From Paludibacteraceae bacterium (GTDB lineage: Bacteria > Bacteroidota > Bacteroidia > Bacteroidales > Paludibacteraceae): a stretch of 64,000 bases of DNA. The DNA lies in the NCBI GenBank assembly GCA_016937795.1, contig JAFGVV010000046.1:62001-126000 (forward strand), written 5' to 3'. Positions 61,619 through 64,000 of this stretch are shown here, one piece after another. Within the stretch, counting starts at the first letter, position 1; each line of letters starts with the position of its first letter. Both the position numbers and the translations under genes were made by a program. Under the pieces are notes generated by a model. That model was given only the letters and a program-made list of their open reading frames with translations, ran no database searches and was not told the DNA's origin.

Positions 61619-64000
61619 ATGAAACAGTACATTAAAATATTTTCAATAGTCATAGCGTCGTTACTCATTTCAACATCAGCGAATGCTCAGGCTAAAATTA
61701 TTCACGGACAAGTCATTGCTAAGTCGGATAAACTACCCATTATCGGAGTATCTGTAGCCGAATATGATGCTAACAACCGTATTCTGAATGGTACCATTAC
61801 CGATTTCGACGGCAATTACACCCTCAGAACTAGCGGATTAACCACAAATCGCATTATTTATTCGTATGTAGGCTACAAAACTATTACACGCACAGCAGGA
61901 AATGGCGGTAATGTGAATATTGTAATGGAAGATGCCACTCAAACCATTAAAGAAGTAAATGTAACTGCAAGACGACAGGTAAGCACAGGAAATATTAATA
62001 TTGCCGAGCGCGACCTTACTTTTGCTATGAGTAAAATTGAAACCAAAGACCTCGAAGGTTTGCAGGCTGCCTCTATCGACGAGGCATTGCAGGGACGTAT
62101 GTCGGGTGTGGATATTGTGGCCAACAGTGGTGAACCCGGCTCGGGAATGTCAATTCGTATTCGTGGTACTACCTCTATCAACAGTGGCTCCGATCCACTC
62201 ATTGTGGTGGACGGTATTCCGTTCGAAACCAATATCGGATCCGATTTTGATTTTGCCACTGCCGACGAAGAAAACTATGCTCAGTTGTTGAATATTTCGC
62301 CTGCCGACATCGAAGAAATCTCGGTACTTAAAGATGCAGCTGCTACTGCTATGTATGGAAATAAAGGCGCTAATGGTGTATTGCTAATAAAAACCAAACG
62401 CGGGACAATAAGTAAACCACGTGTGAGCTATACTTTCAAAGGCTCGCTGAATACGCCTGCCGACCCAATCAAAACGCTGAGTGGAAATGAATACACTACA
62501 CTTATACTCGAAGCAGCGGCTAACGCCGGCACGCCGCTGAGCACTTCTGCCTATCCGCAATTCAGCTACGACCCCAACAATCCGTATTACTACTATAATT
62601 ACGGACAAAACACCGACTGGTACGAGGCGCTTACCCGTAACGGGTTTACCCAGGATCATAATATCTCGCTTTCGGGTGGTGGCGAGAAAGCCATGTACCG
62701 AACTTCGATAGGTTATTACGATCAACAGGGAACTGTGATCGGACAAGGATATTCGCGTGTAACAGCATCATTGAATTACGATTATAACGTGTCGGATTAT
62801 CTGAAATTCCAGGTAAGCCTTTCGTACACGCAAGGAACTCAGGATAAAAACTATACTACCAATTTGCTTAGCTCGGCCTATACAAAAATGCCGAACATGT
62901 CCATTTACGAATACAACACACTTGGGGTAATGACTCCAAATTATTTCTCGCCTGTCACTACGCCGCAGGGAATTTGGTCATCAGCCTCAAATTCCGGCAT
63001 TTATAATCCTGTAGCTATGGCTAACAGTGGTTACTGGAAAGTGAAAAGTGAACGTATAATGCCAAAATTTAATTTGCAGTATTGGGTTATTCCGGAAATA
63101 TTAAAATATCAGGTCGATCTGGCTTTTGACATTAATACCTCAAAAGACAACCGATTCCTTCCACAAACTGCGACAGGCCGCCTTTGGCCGGAAATAAGTG
63201 TGAACCGTGCTACCGACCTTTATACCGAAGCATTTGTGGTACAATCGTTCAACCGACTTTATTTTACTCCCAAAATGGGCAAAGACCATGAGATTATCAG
63301 TCTTGCTCAGATTAACACCTACGATGGACGATATTCATCCTATCAGGAAGTAAGTGCATTAAGTGCCTCTACATTCCTGCAGGATCCCTCTATTCCGGCT
63401 AATATTATTGGGAGCGGATTGGGTCTTAACTCAGGAGGTTCGCAGGCACGCACAATGTCGCTTCTCGCAATGGTTCAATATAAATATTTGGACAGATATA
63501 TTGTAAACACGACTGTTCGTCGCGATGGTGATTCAAAATACGGCGACAAGAATCGATATGGATATTTCCCCAGTGCATCTGTACGCTGGAGAACCTCAAA
63601 CGAGCCTTTTATGAAAGAGCTGAAATTCATCGACGATCTTAGTTTGCGTGCATCATCGGGTATGAGCGGAAACCCTGTGAACAAAAACTACCTTTATTAC
63701 AACACTTACGGCACGTATAACTGGACATATCTCGACGAACAGGGAGTGTATTCAACCGGATTACAACTTGCCAATTTGCGTTGGGAAAAAGTAACCGACT
63801 TCAACCTCGGCGCCAACCTGATCATGTTCGACAATCGCATCAACATGGATTTCAACTGGTACAAAAAACGCACCAACGATTTGTACTTCCCAAATGTGGG
63901 CATTTCGAGCGCCACGGGATTCAGCAGAATTAACCAGAACGTAGGTGTAATGGACAATCGTGGCTGGGAACTCAGCGTATTTACTACTCCGGTTAAAACA
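61619..64000 (+). CDS. SusC/RagA-family TonB-linked outer-membrane receptor (3' end outside window)
   Basis: The frame opens at ATG 61619 and stays open for 794 codons to the window end. After a signal peptide (MKQYIKIFSIVIASLLISTS) comes a carboxypeptidase-D-like regulatory domain (about 25-110: KIIHGQVIAKSDKLPIIGVS, DFDGNYTLRTSG), then the TonB plug (about 125-240: LQGRMSGVDIVANSGEPGSG, IRIRGTTSINSGSDPLIVVD, EEISVLKDAAATAMYGNKGA) and the beginning of the beta-barrel. SusC-like proteins import oligosaccharides or peptides across the outer membrane with TonB energy. Its partner upstream is a fasciclin lipoprotein. The substrate is unknown. Confidence 0.92.
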   Translation, partial: MKQYIKIFSIVIASLLISTSANAQAKIIHGQVIAKSDKLPIIGVSVAEYDANNRILNGTITDFDGNYTLRTSGLTTNRIIYSYVGYKTITRTAGNGGNVNIVMEDATQTIKEVNVTARRQVSTGNINIAERDLTFAMSKIETKDLEGLQAASIDEALQGRMSGVDIVANSGEPGSGMSIRIRGTTSINSGSDPLIVVDGIPFETNIGSDFDFATADEENYAQLLNISPADIEEISVLKDAAATAMYGNKGANGVLLIKTKRGTISKPRVSYTFKGSLNTPADPIKTLSGNEYTTLILEAAANAGTPLSTSAYPQFSYDPNNPYYYYNYGQNTDWYEALTRNGFTQDHNISLSGGGEKAMYRTSIGYYDQQGTVIGQGYSRVTASLNYDYNVSDYLKFQVSLSYTQGTQDKNYTTNLLSSAYTKMPNMSIYEYNTLGVMTPNYFSPVTTPQGIWSSASNSGIYNPVAMANSGYWKVKSERIMPKFNLQYWVIPEILKYQVDLAFDINTSKDNRFLPQTATGRLWPEISVNRATDLYTEAFVVQSFNRLYFTPKMGKDHEIISLAQINTYDGRYSSYQEVSALSASTFLQDPSIPANIIGSGLGLNSGGSQARTMSLLAMVQYKYLDRYIVNTTVRRDGDSKYGDKNRYGYFPSASVRWRTSNEPFMKELKFIDDLSLRASSGMSGNPVNKNYLYYNTYGTYNWTYLDEQGVYSTGLQLANLRWEKVTDFNLGANLIMFDNRINMDFNWYKKRTNDLYFPNVGISSATGFSRINQNVGVMDNRGWELSVFTTPVKT

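Overview
The window reads as a chromosomal segment of a Bacteroidetes bacterium, most likely order Bacteroidales. The evidence is a SusC/RagA-type TonB-linked receptor, two secreted proteins ending in type IX secretion sorting domains, the type IX secretion lipoprotein SprE/PorW, Bacteroidetes-type -7 boxes (TAnnTTTG), an RprY-like DNA-binding domain, and a pheA / aminotransferase / DAHP synthase-chorismate mutase cluster. Base composition is moderately AT-rich and coding density is typical. I see no prophage, integrase, CRISPR array or intact transposase.

Layout. Positions 1-6223 (minus strand) hold the start of an unknown secreted protein, a 1378-residue BNR_4-type propeller protein with a sorting domain, and a GH105 unsaturated-uronyl hydrolase: a small module for degrading acidic polysaccharide. 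Positions 6556-10840 hold a TonB, a two-component system and an orphan winged-helix protein. Positions 10882-18177 carry rnhB-cvpA, an EF-hand/low-complexity secreted protein, a CPBP protease, an RRM protein, a nitroreductase-TetR-nitroreductase unit with repeated operator-like sites, and an ACP phosphodiesterase. Positions 18315-21443 carry a second two-component system followed by two PepSY-like envelope proteins.

Positions 21553-27219 are a decaying glucan locus. A GH3 beta-glucosidase has an in-frame ochre codon and is fused by deletion to the C-terminus of a GH144-type enzyme. The adjacent propeller/LuxR sensor-regulator has a Trp-to-UGA nonsense codon. Between them lies a 21-bp minisatellite with a 189-bp higher-order period.

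Positions 27418-52471 are mostly housekeeping: prfC, sprE/porW, an MlaF-like ATPase, exonuclease III, GNAT-ovoA (ovothiol synthesis), mannose-1-phosphate guanylyltransferase, mutL, tRNA-Ala(GGC), ruvC, a second sorting-domain protein, pfkA with a tyrosine phosphatase, ispH and htpG. Positions 52545-54910 encode an NfnAB-like flavoprotein pair. Positions 55290-58932 are the aromatic amino acid operon. In front of it lies a complete translational attenuator: promoter, a 16-residue Phe/Tyr-rich leader peptide, an antiterminator arm and a terminator. Positions 59184-64000 hold a fasciclin-repeat lipoprotein and the start of a SusC-like receptor.

The observations I consider most worth following are the Phe/Tyr attenuator, the deletion-fused glycosidase pseudogenes with the broken regulator and minisatellite, the three matching TetR operator-like sites, ovoA, the repeat element that has become coding at the aminotransferase N-terminus, and a family of 7-8 bp periodic arrays in short intergenic spacers.
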